From contig NZ_JBKOPS010000005.1 in the NCBI RefSeq assembly GCF_047272945.1, positions 186,001 to 250,000 of the forward strand: a stretch of DNA of 64,000 nt, written 5' to 3'. The stretch's first letter is position 1; each line of letters starts with the position of its first letter. The position numbers and the translations under genes were made by a program. The notes beneath the pieces were generated by a model. It saw only the letters and a program-made list of their open reading frames with translations, made no database searches and was not told the origin of the DNA. The stretch comes from Rubrolithibacter danxiaensis. Its GTDB lineage: Bacteria; Bacteroidota; Bacteroidia; Sphingobacteriales; Sphingobacteriaceae. This document shows positions 54,128-63,608 of the stretch, in pieces.

Positions 54128-55234
54128 ATGAAAATAGCACAAGTAGCGCCTTTATATGAATCAGTTCCCCCAAAATTCTATGGAGGCACCGAAAGAATAG
54201 TTCATTATTTGACTGAAGAATTAGTTAAAAAAGGGCATGAAGTAACTTTATTTGCCTCCGGCGATTCGGTTACAAATGCGAAGTTAATAGCCAACGTGAA
54301 TGATAGCCTGAGATTATGTCAGGCCTGCGTTGATCCGCTTGCCCACCATATTGTTCAGATGCAGGAAGTAATTGAAAGAGCAAATGAATTTGATATTATT
54401 CATTTCCATACCGATTATCTTCATTTTCCATTTTCACAAAAATTGAATACACCCTGTGTAACTACCTTGCACGGCAGGCTGGATATTCCTGACTTGCAGT
54501 CTGTTTATAATAAATTTTCTTCGCAAAAAGTAATTTCAATATCCGATAGTCAGCGAGCACCCTTGCCTCAGGCTGATTGGATAGGTACAGTATATCACGG
54601 CTTGCCGGTCAATCTTCATTATGCTGGAAATGGTGAGGGCGATTATCTTGCCTTTTTGGGAAGGATTTCACCTGAGAAAGGAATTGACCGGGCGATAGAA
54701 ATTGCTATTGCTTCGAACAGTAAGCTAAAAATAGCAGCCAAAGTAGATAAGGTAGATGAATATTATTTTGAGCATCAGATCAAAACCATGTTAGATCATC
54801 CCCTGATTGAGTTTGTCGGCGAAATAAATGAAACTCAGAAAACAGATTTTTTAGGCAAAGCGAAAGCACTGCTTTTTCCAATCGATTGGGCGGAGCCCTT
54901 CGGATTGGTAATGATAGAATCAATGGCCTGCGGAACGCCTGTAATTGCTTTTGGAAACGGCTCTGTTCCTGAGGTGATTGATGAAGCTGAAAGTGGTTTT
55001 ATCGTTCATTCAATTGAGGAAGCTCTCAAATCTGTATTAAAAGTGCCTCTGATATCACGTGAAAAGGTTAGAAGTACTTTTGAGAAAAGATTTACAGCTT
55101 CAATAATGGCAAAAAGTTACCTGGATCTATATTCTTTAATCATTCAAAATAATACTTATGAAAGAAACGGACGGTTAAAGCCGCTTACTATAAGTCCATC
55201 TTTAAATAAAAATGGAATGAAAAATGTTGTCTGA
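54128..55234 (+). CDS. glycosyltransferase family 4 protein
   Basis: A 368-aa GT-B glycosyltransferase (GT4 type). N-terminal VAPLYESVPPKFYGGTERIV carries the acceptor-loop Gly pair; the donor-binding C-terminal domain has FLGRISPEKGIDRAIEIA and PFGLVMIESMACGTPVIAFG with the E-x7-E pattern. Likely makes a storage or surface glycan. The ATG at 54128 is preferred to 54071 because it opens the conserved domain. It is co-oriented with the debranching-type gene 15 nt later. Confidence 0.9.
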   Translation: MKIAQVAPLYESVPPKFYGGTERIVHYLTEELVKKGHEVTLFASGDSVTNAKLIANVNDSLRLCQACVDPLAHHIVQMQEVIERANEFDIIHFHTDYLHFPFSQKLNTPCVTTLHGRLDIPDLQSVYNKFSSQKVISISDSQRAPLPQADWIGTVYHGLPVNLHYAGNGEGDYLAFLGRISPEKGIDRAIEIAIASNSKLKIAAKVDKVDEYYFEHQIKTMLDHPLIEFVGEINETQKTDFLGKAKALLFPIDWAEPFGLVMIESMACGTPVIAFGNGSVPEVIDEAESGFIVHSIEEALKSVLKVPLISREKVRSTFEKRFTASIMAKSYLDLYSLIIQNNTYERNGRLKPLTISPSLNKNGMKNVV

Positions 55235-55249
55235 AACTTCCTTAAAACT

Positions 55250-57424
55250 ATGACTATGCAAGCTGAAGAATTAATCGAACCATTAGATGATAAATTTCAT
55301 ATTTCGGCTGATGCCGTAAATTCAGATGAACGGGTAAACGTACTTAATCATTCGAATACCTTCGCCATTTTTGATCGCTGGGGAAATATATATCCGCAGG
55401 GAAAGATGGTGCAGGGCATTTATCATGAAGGAACACGATTTATTAATAGGCTGGTATTAGCTATTAATGGAAAAAAACCGCTTTTACTAAGTAGTGCTAT
55501 CAAAGAAGAAAATGATATTCTTGCTGTTGATCTTACTAATCCATTTTTAGAAACTTGTAATATACTTGATAATACCATTCATATTTCCCGAAATCAGTTC
55601 ATCCGCGAAAGCGCTTATTATGAAGAAATAGCCTGCATATTTTATGGTGAAAAGGAATGTTCTTTTGAACTTACATTGTCTTTTGACGGCGATTTTAAAG
55701 ATCTGTTTGAGATAAGAGGAATACAAAGGCAGGTAGATGTTAATAAGGTAATTCGTGATGATCATGACAATTGTTGTAAGCTGCAATACGAGGGGCTTGA
55801 TGGCATAAAAAGGCAGACTTCAATTTATTTTACTTCGGAAGCGGATTATACTTTAAAAGGGAACCAAGCCCGTTTTTCTATCAAACTTAGTCCAAATAAA
55901 CCTGTTGTTATTCGTTATTGCATACATTTTATTGTTGGCGACAGGCCCAAATCTACTACCAGCTACTTGGAAGCCAAAAAATCAATCCAGTCTGAATTAA
56001 ATAACAGCCGCTCGGTTTTTGCAACCATTCTTACCTCCAACGAACAGTTTAACCATTGGATAAAGCGCTCACAGGTTGATCTTCTTTCGTTGCTTGCTCA
56101 AACACAGCAAGGCAAATATCCTTATGCAGGTGTACCCTGGTATAATACACCTTTTGGCCGTGATGGATTAATAACTGCAATTCAAACTTTATGGCTGGCA
56201 CCAGAGATAAGCAGGGATGTATTATTATTTCTTGCCCGTAATCAGGCGACAGAACTTATTCCGGAAAAAGATGCAGAGCCTGGCAAAATCCTTCATGAAG
56301 CCCGTACGGGCGAGATGGCAAATACCGGCGAAGTCCCTTTTAAACAGTATTACGGGACTATTGATGCCACCCCTTTATTTGTGATGCTGGCAGGAATGTA
56401 TTATGAACGCACCGCCGATCTGGAATTCATAAAGAAGATATGGGCAAATATTAAAGATGCAGTTAAATGGATTGATGAATACGGAGATCTGGACGGTGAT
56501 GGTTTTGTAGAATATAAGCATAAAGCAAAAAACGGACTTACCAATCAGGGCTGGAAAGATTCCTTTGACTCTATTATGTACGAAGACGGCCATCTGGCTG
56601 AGCCTGCTATTGCTTTATGCGAAGTTCAGGGTTATGTGTACAGTGCCAAATGTTATGCCGGTAAACTGGCAAAAGTGTTTGTTGAAGAAGACTTATCTAA
56701 ACAATTGCTTGAAGATGCCGAAACGCTGAAGAAAAACTTTAACGCGAAGTTTTGGGACGACGAACTAAGTTGCTTTGTACTGGCGCTTGACGGCCAGAAG
56801 CGTCCATGCAGAGTTATCTCTTCCAATGCCGGGCATTGCTTATTCACACAAATTGCAGATGAAGATAAAGCGAAGAAACTGGCGGATGTTCTATTAGGCA
56901 GTGATATGTTTAGCGGTTGGGGTATCAGAACACTTTCTGCCAACGAAGAGAGGTACAATCCGATGTCTTATCATAACGGATCGATATGGCCGCATGATAA
57001 TGCCTTAATTGCCTACGGATTATCTTTGTATGGTTTTCAGGATCATGTGCTTAAAATCATGAAGGCTATATTTGAAGCTTCTTTATTTATCGAGCTTCAA
57101 CGAATGCCAGAACTGTATTGCGGTTTTAATCGCAAGGCGGGTATAGGTCCTACAGATTATCCGGTAGCCTGCTCTCCGCAAGCCTGGTCAGTGGCCGTGG
57201 TATTTATGTTATTGCAAGCTTGCTTACGAATTGATATTAACGTACTAACTAAAACTATTACCTTCGACAGGCCACTCTTGCCGGAATATCTCGAAAAATT
57301 TCATATCAGCGATCTGACATTGAATAGCAGTAATTGTAACTTAACTATCAATCGTCTTCCAAATGATGTAGGCTTTAATTTATTACAAAAACCTGAAGAC
57401 TGGCAAGTGATTATAAAGAAATAA
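55250..57424 (+). CDS. amylo-alpha-1,6-glucosidase family protein
   Basis: A 724-aa glycoside hydrolase of the glycogen-debranching/GH15-63-like clan. The N-terminal beta domain carries HSNTFAIFDRWGNIYPQG; the (alpha/alpha)6-barrel has WYNTPFGRDGLITAIQTLWL, LHEARTGEMANTGEVPFKQY, DSIMYEDGHLAEPAIALCEV and the conserved SYHNGSIWPHDNAL. The preceding GT4 gene suggests a paired synthesis/turnover system. Exact glycan not deduced. Confidence 0.9.
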   Translation: MTMQAEELIEPLDDKFHISADAVNSDERVNVLNHSNTFAIFDRWGNIYPQGKMVQGIYHEGTRFINRLVLAINGKKPLLLSSAIKEENDILAVDLTNPFLETCNILDNTIHISRNQFIRESAYYEEIACIFYGEKECSFELTLSFDGDFKDLFEIRGIQRQVDVNKVIRDDHDNCCKLQYEGLDGIKRQTSIYFTSEADYTLKGNQARFSIKLSPNKPVVIRYCIHFIVGDRPKSTTSYLEAKKSIQSELNNSRSVFATILTSNEQFNHWIKRSQVDLLSLLAQTQQGKYPYAGVPWYNTPFGRDGLITAIQTLWLAPEISRDVLLFLARNQATELIPEKDAEPGKILHEARTGEMANTGEVPFKQYYGTIDATPLFVMLAGMYYERTADLEFIKKIWANIKDAVKWIDEYGDLDGDGFVEYKHKAKNGLTNQGWKDSFDSIMYEDGHLAEPAIALCEVQGYVYSAKCYAGKLAKVFVEEDLSKQLLEDAETLKKNFNAKFWDDELSCFVLALDGQKRPCRVISSNAGHCLFTQIADEDKAKKLADVLLGSDMFSGWGIRTLSANEERYNPMSYHNGSIWPHDNALIAYGLSLYGFQDHVLKIMKAIFEASLFIELQRMPELYCGFNRKAGIGPTDYPVACSPQAWSVAVVFMLLQACLRIDINVLTKTITFDRPLLPEYLEKFHISDLTLNSSNCNLTINRLPNDVGFNLLQKPEDWQVIIKK

Positions 57425-57427
57425 TTT

Positions 57428-58051
57428 ATGCATTTCGAAAAAATCAATAATACCGGACAAGCACAGCTATTTAAAAATAGCTTTCTTGAAAGCTTAACCA
57501 AAACCCGGCCCTGGATTATCTACTCTATTTACATCCCTCTTTGTGCTTTTTTGCTTTTTTACAGTTATAGCGAGCTTGGTTTTTCTGCCGCTTTTATTTC
57601 AGGCCTGTTTTTTATTTCAATGCTTAGCTGGACTTTGTGTGAGTATATAGCACACCGGTACTTGTTTCATTATGAGGCAACGAGTAAATTAGGACTTCGG
57701 ATAGTTTATATCTTTCATGGAAATCATCACGAATATCCCAGGGACAAACAACGATTATTCATGCCGCCTGTGCCTAGTATGATTGCTGCCTTTCTTCTCT
57801 TTAGTTTATTTTTCGGATTATCCTATCTGTTAACCGGAACTGGTAATTATGCTTTCATTTGTTTTCCTGGCTTTGTTACAGGTTATTTAATTTATGTTTC
57901 TAGGCACTATGCCATTCATGCTTTTCCTCCCCCTAATTTACACCATTATAAATATCCTGAAAAAGGATTTGGAGTAAGTTCGGTAATATGGGATGTTGTA
58001 TTTCGGACAATACCTAAAAAAGATGGATCAGAAAATCAGCAGACTAAATAA
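57428..58051 (+). CDS. fatty-acid/sterol hydroxylase family protein
   Basis: A 207-aa di-iron membrane oxygenase of the fatty-acid-hydroxylase superfamily. The histidine motifs are in order: HRYLFH (near 76), HGNHH (near 98), HYAIH (near 161), then HHYKYP. Four membrane helices lie between. It starts 3 nt after the glucosidase stop, so it is translated in one operon with it. Probably 2-hydroxylates a lipid; target unknown. Confidence 0.88.
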   Translation: MHFEKINNTGQAQLFKNSFLESLTKTRPWIIYSIYIPLCAFLLFYSYSELGFSAAFISGLFFISMLSWTLCEYIAHRYLFHYEATSKLGLRIVYIFHGNHHEYPRDKQRLFMPPVPSMIAAFLLFSLFFGLSYLLTGTGNYAFICFPGFVTGYLIYVSRHYAIHAFPPPNLHHYKYPEKGFGVSSVIWDVVFRTIPKKDGSENQQTK

Positions 58052-58512
58052 TTCTATAAAAGGATGATTCTTTTCCTTCTTTCGAACATTCAAAAGAACA
58101 GAGCTTTCTTCTTTTAAATCTCAGGAAAATATTCTAACAGTTTTATTTCTCCTTACTTGAATTTTATTAAACCATTCTATTTAGCTAAGGTTGTACCTAA
58201 AGTGTCGCATTTGCTGCTAAAATCAAAGATTTTTTGTGGCCGATACCGAGAGATAAAAAGTTATAATTCTCTTTTTTAAGAACGAGTAAGACTGTGGTAA
58301 CCTCGTCAGAAACGGAACATACTTCCGGAGTTTATTTTGACCATCATCAGCCTTCAAAAGAACAGCAGGCTTACGATCCGGATGCCAGGAAAAAATTACA
58401 TGCCCTGAGCCTTAAACTTACCGCTCTTGCTCAGCTTAAAACAGTGCATTCAAATTAAATAATAACTCAGCTATATCTTTCAAACAATCTTCATTAATAA
58501 ATAATAACTACC
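58052..58512. other. 461-nt region with a gene remnant
   Basis: Contains only the oxidoreductase-like remnant at 58294-58458 and no complete gene. Confidence 0.6.
58294..58458 (+). pseudogene. C-terminal remnant of an SDR oxidoreductase
   Basis: 54 open codons. SGVYFDHHQPSKEQQAYDPD followed by ARKKLHALSLKL resembles the C-terminus of short-chain dehydrogenase/reductases of the retinol/light-dependent type. The N-terminal Rossmann domain is absent, so this is the remains of a deleted gene. The GTG at 58294 is not a credible start. Confidence 0.55.
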
Positions 58513-59172
58513 ATGATTAATTATCAATTTAAAGAAGAAGTTCGGATACCTCTGGATGAAATAACATTAGCAGGAGATCTTTCAACACCAGAACATGCTA
58601 AAGGCCTTGTTGTATTTGCCCATGGCAGTGGAAGCAGCAGGCTTAGCTCCAGAAACAAATATGTTGCAGAGGTGCTTCAGCAAGGTGGTTTTTCAACCTT
58701 ACTATTTGATCTTCTTACTGTTCAGGAAGATCAGGATTATTCCACTCGCTTCAATATAGAACTGCTGACAGACAGGCTGGTAAAGGTTACCGACTGGCTA
58801 AAGCAGGAACCGAAAACCGCGGATCAAAGCGTAGGCTATTTTGGTGCAAGCACCGGAGCCGCTGCAACACTTAAAGCTGCCGCTGCTCTTGGAAATATAA
58901 TCCGGGCAGTAGTGTCCCGGGGAGGAAGGCCTGACCTGGCAGGACAGGTACTTCAGGAAGTAAGAACGCCAACATTACTCCTTGTTGGCGGATTGGATGG
59001 TGAAGTGATCCAATTGAACGAACATGCTTTTTCATTATTACGGGTTGAAAAGGAGATTAGAATTATACCCGGCGCCAGTCATTTATTTGAAGAGCCAGGT
59101 AAGCTGGAAGAAGTAGCAAGCCTGGCTGCCGAATGGTTTAATAAACATTTGATCACTGTGGCTGAGACTTAA
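58513..59172 (+). CDS. alpha/beta hydrolase, dienelactone-hydrolase type
   Basis: A 219-aa alpha/beta hydrolase. The oxyanion segment FAHGSGSSRLSSRN, the nucleophile elbow GASTGAAA (Ser near 117), an acid in LVGGLDGEV and the catalytic His in GASHLFEE are all in order. It is the type often next to or fused with a phosphoribosyltransferase, as at 53251. The substrate is unknown. Confidence 0.9.
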   Translation: MINYQFKEEVRIPLDEITLAGDLSTPEHAKGLVVFAHGSGSSRLSSRNKYVAEVLQQGGFSTLLFDLLTVQEDQDYSTRFNIELLTDRLVKVTDWLKQEPKTADQSVGYFGASTGAAATLKAAAALGNIIRAVVSRGGRPDLAGQVLQEVRTPTLLLVGGLDGEVIQLNEHAFSLLRVEKEIRIIPGASHLFEEPGKLEEVASLAAEWFNKHLITVAET

Positions 59173-59473
59173 TCTCCACGCTCATCTAAAATAAAAACAC
59201 TTGTTTTTTCACTTGAAAATGGCATGATTTTTACGGCATTAAAGTATGAGGCATTCTTAGGGGTGGTTTTTAGGAAACCTGAGAATATACCCATAGAACC
59301 TGATCCGGTTAATACCGACGAAGGAAAACAAAGAAGCTTCATTGGGTTTTGGCGTAATACCAAAACCCTTTTTTATTATACTGCTGGCTCCTATTGTATA
59401 TTTTCGAGGATAAAAATGTATGCTTTCAGGGAATAGAATGCCGATTTACAAGCAATAAAACACCATATCCAAC
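59173..59473. other. 301-nt non-coding stretch with a terminator
   Basis: Open frames here on both strands cross the terminator at 59344-59374 and have no support, so I leave them out. Confidence 0.5.
59344..59374 (+). terminator. Rho-independent terminator
   Basis: gggttttgg (59344-59352) pairs with ccaaaaccc (59360-59368), loop 7 nt, followed by six T residues. It lies 170 nt after the hydrolase stop. Confidence 0.85.
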
Positions 59474-59845
59474 TTACATCTTCTTTTTTCTTATAAAGTT
59501 CATATATATTGAAAGCAGAGCGGCAACAAGGAAGAATATTCCGGTCAGCGTATCAATTAAAGAACTACTTATATTTCCATCGGTCAGTTTATCAATAAAA
59601 TATTTGATAAAGGAATTCGGTAAATTTTCCTCTCCCAGTTTTTCTTTGATCTGCCACTGCCACTCTGTTAGCGGGCAATATCCTAAACCATACCAGATAC
59701 CCAATATCAGCCATGATCCGGCTGTAATTAAAATGCAGATAAAATGCCACTTCCTTGTTGATGCCCATATCCAGCCAAATAAATTGAACAGGATTATAAC
59801 AAGGTGAAGTACGGTAAATAGCAGATCAAGGAATTGCAGCATCAT
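59474..59845 (-). CDS. DUF2784 membrane protein
   Basis: A 123-aa protein with three to four predicted membrane helices. The family blocks are LDLLFTVLHLVIILFNLFGW near the N-terminus and CPLTEWQWQIKEKLGEEN in the middle (C and LTEWQ are hallmarks). The C-terminus has one more helix and a KKK end. Function unknown. Confidence 0.88.
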   Translation of the reverse strand: MMLQFLDLLFTVLHLVIILFNLFGWIWASTRKWHFICILITAGSWLILGIWYGLGYCPLTEWQWQIKEKLGEENLPNSFIKYFIDKLTDGNISSSLIDTLTGIFFLVAALLSIYMNFIRKKKM

Positions 59846-59957
59846 GTTCTGAAAATACTTTAGATACCTGCAAAGAGTTTAAGAAAATTTAAACATTTCT
59901 ATCAAAGGACAGGTACTAATTGCAGAAGTTTATTTCAGATAAATTAATTGTTTACTT

Positions 59958-60182
59958 ATGGAAACACTAAAAGTTATGGCAACTATAGATGATGCCCTTT
60001 ACGAAGTTGAAGTGAAACAGATTGATCCAAAACAGCTCGAATATGAAGTATGTCAGGATGGAAAACAGATTGGAGTGCTTTATAAGGCAAATGATAACTG
60101 GTATGCAAAAGATGAAACCTGTCTGATGCCTAATGATATAGAAACTATTGGTAAAGCAGTGGATAAGCAGCTTGAAGTATAA
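59958..60182 (+). CDS. hypothetical small beta-rich protein
   Basis: A 74-aa soluble protein. Beta strands (YEVEVKQIDPKQLEYEVCQD) lead to a Trp-containing motif (YKANDNWYAKDETCLMP), then a helix (IETIGKAVDKQL). The same order is seen in the proteins at 12545, 48541 and 48804. Function unknown. Full length and well expressed codon usage. Confidence 0.65.
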   Translation: METLKVMATIDDALYEVEVKQIDPKQLEYEVCQDGKQIGVLYKANDNWYAKDETCLMPNDIETIGKAVDKQLEV

Positions 60183-60294
60183 GTAAAAATTGTATCGTTA
60201 TCACTCATTTTAAGTCCTTTATCTAAAGGGTATATAATTAAATCTTTTTAAGAACTTATCAGGAAGCGATCTGTTGCCCTAATAAATAATTGCC

Positions 60295-60624
60295 ATGAAA
60301 AAGTTAATAGGAATTGCAATCTGTGCAGCGGTAATCGGATTATCCGAAACTAGCTATGCTCAAAACAAAAAAGATACTTCATCAAAGGATACCTCATCAG
60401 TTGGACAGGATATTAGAAGATCTGCAGATACGGTTGGGAATAAAACTGCTGAAGCAGCAGCGAATGCGGCAGCGAAAGTTGCCGATAAAACATTCAAAGA
60501 TAAAGTAGGCCCGCAGGGACAAACTGTGTATATAGACAAACATTCTAAATATTACTATATAAACAATAAAGGTCATAAAGTTTATGCAACCAAAGCTGAG
60601 TTAAGAGACAATCCTGATCAGTAG
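60295..60624 (+). CDS. exported basic-adaptor-like small protein
   Basis: A 109-aa exported protein. The signal peptide ends around SYAQ (residue 23). The middle is Ala-rich (KTAEAAANAAAKVADKTFKD) and the end has KYYYINNKGHKVYATKAELR, a motif resembling the PBCV-type basic adaptor. It is probably periplasmic; role unknown. Confidence 0.65.
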   Translation: MKKLIGIAICAAVIGLSETSYAQNKKDTSSKDTSSVGQDIRRSADTVGNKTAEAAANAAAKVADKTFKDKVGPQGQTVYIDKHSKYYYINNKGHKVYATKAELRDNPDQ

Positions 60625-60664
60625 CAGAGACAGAAAGTTTAATTTTAAATTATTCGTGCTAACT

Positions 60665-60814
60665 ATGGATGCAAAAGAAAAGGCAAATTCGGGAGAGAAA
60701 ATGATTCTGCCTAGGGATACTGATTCGTTAAAGAAACCCGCTCCTACTGAGAGGAATAAAGATAAAGAAACGCAGGAGACACAAAATAAAGATAGTGTCA
60801 TTGCTGAACTTTAG
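60665..60814 (+). CDS. hypothetical 49-aa protein
   Basis: A 49-codon frame, MDAKEKANSGEKMILPRDTD, with a strongly charged low-complexity remainder. It is close to the previous gene on the same strand. Coding status is uncertain. Confidence 0.45.
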   Translation: MDAKEKANSGEKMILPRDTDSLKKPAPTERNKDKETQETQNKDSVIAEL

Positions 60815-60953
60815 ATAAGGGCAGGAAAGAAAAGCAAAAGATAAGAGAGAAAAGTCAGTATCATAAGACTTCCTAAATTAACTTTTTGAAAATCTCCCGG
60901 CTTTTAAAGCCATTAATAAATCACATCTAATAACTCTAAAATCATCTTACGTT

Positions 60954-61484
60954 ATGGAAACACAAACAATGAATGCCAATGATTCAAAACTAAAAGAGTT
61001 TTTTATAGACCAGTTACAAGATATTTATTGGGCAGAAAAGAAACTGGTAAAAACATTACCTAAAATGCAGGAAGCGGCAACAACGCAGCAGCTCAAAGAT
61101 GCTTTTAGCAATCATCTGGAGCAGACTAAAACACATGTCAGCCGTCTTGAAAGTGTATTTAATATTGTTGGTGAAGAAGCTGACACTCAAAAGTGCCCTG
61201 CTATGGCCGGAATAGTTGATGAAGGAGAAGACATTATTGATGAAACCGAAGAAGGTACTGCGCAAAGAGACGTAGGTCTCATTTTTGCCGGTCAAAAAGC
61301 AGAACATTATGAAATAGCAACTTATGGAGGGCTTGCAACGCTTGCCAAAACGCTAGGATTTGCTGATGCGGTAGAGATTCTGGTGCAAACGCTGAACGAG
61401 GAAAAAGAAGCCGATGAATTACTAACCCGAATTGCAAAAGATAATATAAATTATCAGGCCAGTAAAGAACCAATGGAAAGTTAA
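60954..61484 (+). CDS. YciE/YciF-type ferritin-like protein (DUF892)
   Basis: A 176-aa ferritin-fold protein. Four helices carry the family blocks LKEFFIDQLQDIYWAEKKLV, HLEQTKTHVSRLESVF, QKAEHYEIATYGGLATLAKT and LVQTLNEEKEADELLTRIA with the di-iron Glu/His ligands. It is typical of general-stress regulons. The hairpin at 61511 ends the unit. Confidence 0.93.
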   Translation: METQTMNANDSKLKEFFIDQLQDIYWAEKKLVKTLPKMQEAATTQQLKDAFSNHLEQTKTHVSRLESVFNIVGEEADTQKCPAMAGIVDEGEDIIDETEEGTAQRDVGLIFAGQKAEHYEIATYGGLATLAKTLGFADAVEILVQTLNEEKEADELLTRIAKDNINYQASKEPMES

Positions 61485-61510
61485 TCAGAAAAAGATCTGA
61501 TTTTTATTTT

Positions 61511-61542
61511 AAATCCGGAATGATTTTCAATATTCCGGATTT
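61511..61542 (+). terminator. terminator hairpin
   Basis: aaatccggaat (61511-61521) pairs with attccggattt (61532-61542). It lies 27 nt after the YciF-like stop and before the convergent small membrane gene. Confidence 0.8.
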
Positions 61543-61582
61543 TGTCATTCTGCAATCTTTTGCCGTCTCCCAGTTGCTAAAA

Positions 61583-61756
61583 TCACTCTCGGAAATTGAC
61601 AGCAAAAATGGCAATGCCAATCAGAAACAGAATGGCGCCCAAAATAATTATAACCACACTGAATGGATCAGTATAAGTAGCCCAGGCAAAACGGACAAGG
61701 AATCCGCCTGCAAGAATGAATGCACCGGCAATCCAAAGTTTTCTTCTACTTCTCAT
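61583..61756 (-). CDS. small two-helix membrane protein
   Basis: A 57-aa protein on the minus strand. It starts MRSRRKLWIAGAFILAGGFL and has a second hydrophobic segment (FSVVIIILGAILFLIGIAIF), so it should be a small inner-membrane protein. No family recognised. Its frame is intact with a basic N-terminus, matching the positive-inside rule. Confidence 0.6.
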   Translation of the reverse strand: MRSRRKLWIAGAFILAGGFLVRFAWATYTDPFSVVIIILGAILFLIGIAIFAVNFRE

Positions 61757-62053
61757 ATCCGCTAAACAAGTAAAATTCAGACTTGTTGATTTTTTTAAGC
61801 TTTGGGTTTCAAACGGAAAGTAACTATGGGAAAAACAGACCTTCTAAATAACAGCAGCATTTATGACAGATGTCAGGCTTAAAAGTGGTTCAGAAAAAAA
61901 TTAACTGTTGCTCCATTCAGATATGCAGAGCTGATTATAAATTCGATTCACATAATATTGGCTTATGAATATGTGGCACATATTATCATTAATTTGCAGA
62001 GTTAATAAGCACCTAACTTGTCGTTAAAACATATGGGCATTTAAGATCTTGCC

Positions 62054-63445
62054 TTAACGGGAAGATTCTGCAAGCCAGCCTTTCATACCTCTTTCTTCAG
62101 GAGTTCCCGGTAAAATATTATCGAGAATGAAGGCCCAAAGACCGGATACCAGCATCGGTGTGGCTAATACGACATTGATAAATACCATCAAGGAAGTATT
62201 TTCCAATTCAATGGGATTTTCTTTCATATAAGACGGCAGAGATAATCCTAACATCAATGAAGTTCCAATTAGAATTTGATTCCGTGATATATTTATTTTA
62301 GCCCTTAATATCAGTTCCAAGCCCGTCATGGCCAAAATACCAAATGCCGTTAAATAGACAGCTCCGAGAATGACTTCCGGTATCTCTGCCATAAATGCAC
62401 CTAACTTTCCTATGATACCGATAAAAAGCAATATAATTCCCGCTACTACGCAAACAAAACGGCTGGCAATACCGCTTAGCCTGATTACGCCAATATTTTG
62501 AGAAAATGTGGATGTGGCACTTCCTCCCAGAACACTGGAAATTATACTGCCTGCCCCTTCGGCGGCAATCCCCCGGCTGATACGTTTTATTTTAGGAGGG
62601 TCCGTTTCTGTTACTTTTGAGAGTGCCATGTAGTCTCCAAAGGATTCAAGCGATGCTGTTAAATAAGGGATAGACATCGCAAAAATGAATCCCAGATTAA
62701 ATTTCGGAGCACCCCAGGGAAACAACTCGGGGAATGTGAACCACTTGCTTTCCGCTATGGTCTGCAGATTCACAAACATAAAATGTTTTTCGGGAAACCA
62801 CTCCAGCCAGGTTCCCAAAATGGCGACTCCATAAGAAATGATTACGGCCAGAAACAAAGACATAGTTTTGACCATGACTCCAAAGGTGAAACTAAAAAAG
62901 ATCACTAACGCTATGACAACTATGGCATAATGCCAGGCCCCTCCAATAAATTCCGTAATGACGGGCCATAGACCAAGACCAATCATCATAATGATAATTC
63001 CCACCGTCATGGGTGAAATAAACCGGCTTACCCATTTCAGGACATTAAAAAAACCCAGACTGGCTTGAAATATCGCTCCGATCAGCAAAGCGCCGCCCAG
63101 GTATTGCATAGTGAGCAGCGGATCGGAATAGAGGGAAACACCTAAAGAGCCTAAGGCGAGATAGGCTGGTATATGACCTGATGTAGAACCTTGAATAGTC
63201 GGCAGGCGTACCCCTAATGTTACCTGGATAATAGTCGCTATTCCAACTGCCACATTGATATAACCGATCAGCAATGCTATCTGTGAAGTGTTTAAGCCGA
63301 CTGTTGTTCCTATAATTACAGCAGTAGTTATGCTCCCCAGGATCATGGCAAAGATATGCTGAAAGCCATAAATTATGGATCTGCCAATCGGAGGCTTTTC
63401 ATCCATTTTATAGACTAAAGATTTATCTTCTGTGTTTTCCGCCAT
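62054..63445 (-). CDS. NCS2 family nucleobase permease
   Basis: A 463-aa transporter with about 12-14 predicted helices, of the nucleobase:cation symporter-2 (xanthine/uracil) family. The N-terminal GFQHIFAMILGSITTAVIIG and LPTIQGSTSGHIPA blocks, the conserved SLESFGDYMALSKVT, and GGSATSTFSQNIGVI are visible. Likely imports purines or uracil; exact substrate not predicted. It is divergent from a second member. Confidence 0.92.
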   Translation of the reverse strand: MAENTEDKSLVYKMDEKPPIGRSIIYGFQHIFAMILGSITTAVIIGTTVGLNTSQIALLIGYINVAVGIATIIQVTLGVRLPTIQGSTSGHIPAYLALGSLGVSLYSDPLLTMQYLGGALLIGAIFQASLGFFNVLKWVSRFISPMTVGIIIMMIGLGLWPVITEFIGGAWHYAIVVIALVIFFSFTFGVMVKTMSLFLAVIISYGVAILGTWLEWFPEKHFMFVNLQTIAESKWFTFPELFPWGAPKFNLGFIFAMSIPYLTASLESFGDYMALSKVTETDPPKIKRISRGIAAEGAGSIISSVLGGSATSTFSQNIGVIRLSGIASRFVCVVAGIILLFIGIIGKLGAFMAEIPEVILGAVYLTAFGILAMTGLELILRAKINISRNQILIGTSLMLGLSLPSYMKENPIELENTSLMVFINVVLATPMLVSGLWAFILDNILPGTPEERGMKGWLAESSR

Positions 63446-63608
63446 AAATTTCTAATTAATGACTGTATATATTTACTTCCTCATACAAACAGACCTAACG
63501 CCCTTTTGTTAACCTTTTTTAATTCTTTAAACAGAGATAAAAAGAAGTTGTTGTGTAAACTACAGATTGCCAGAAATTTGAGATTGTGCCACAAACAAAA
63601 CGTCTGTC

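Noticed and set aside
59224..59436. A 70-codon gene on the + strand
   Set aside because: It crosses the strong terminator at 59344-59374 and has no start signal.
61520..61765. An 81-codon gene on the + strand
   Set aside because: It is antisense to the small two-helix membrane protein, whose hydrophobic pattern and basic start are convincing.
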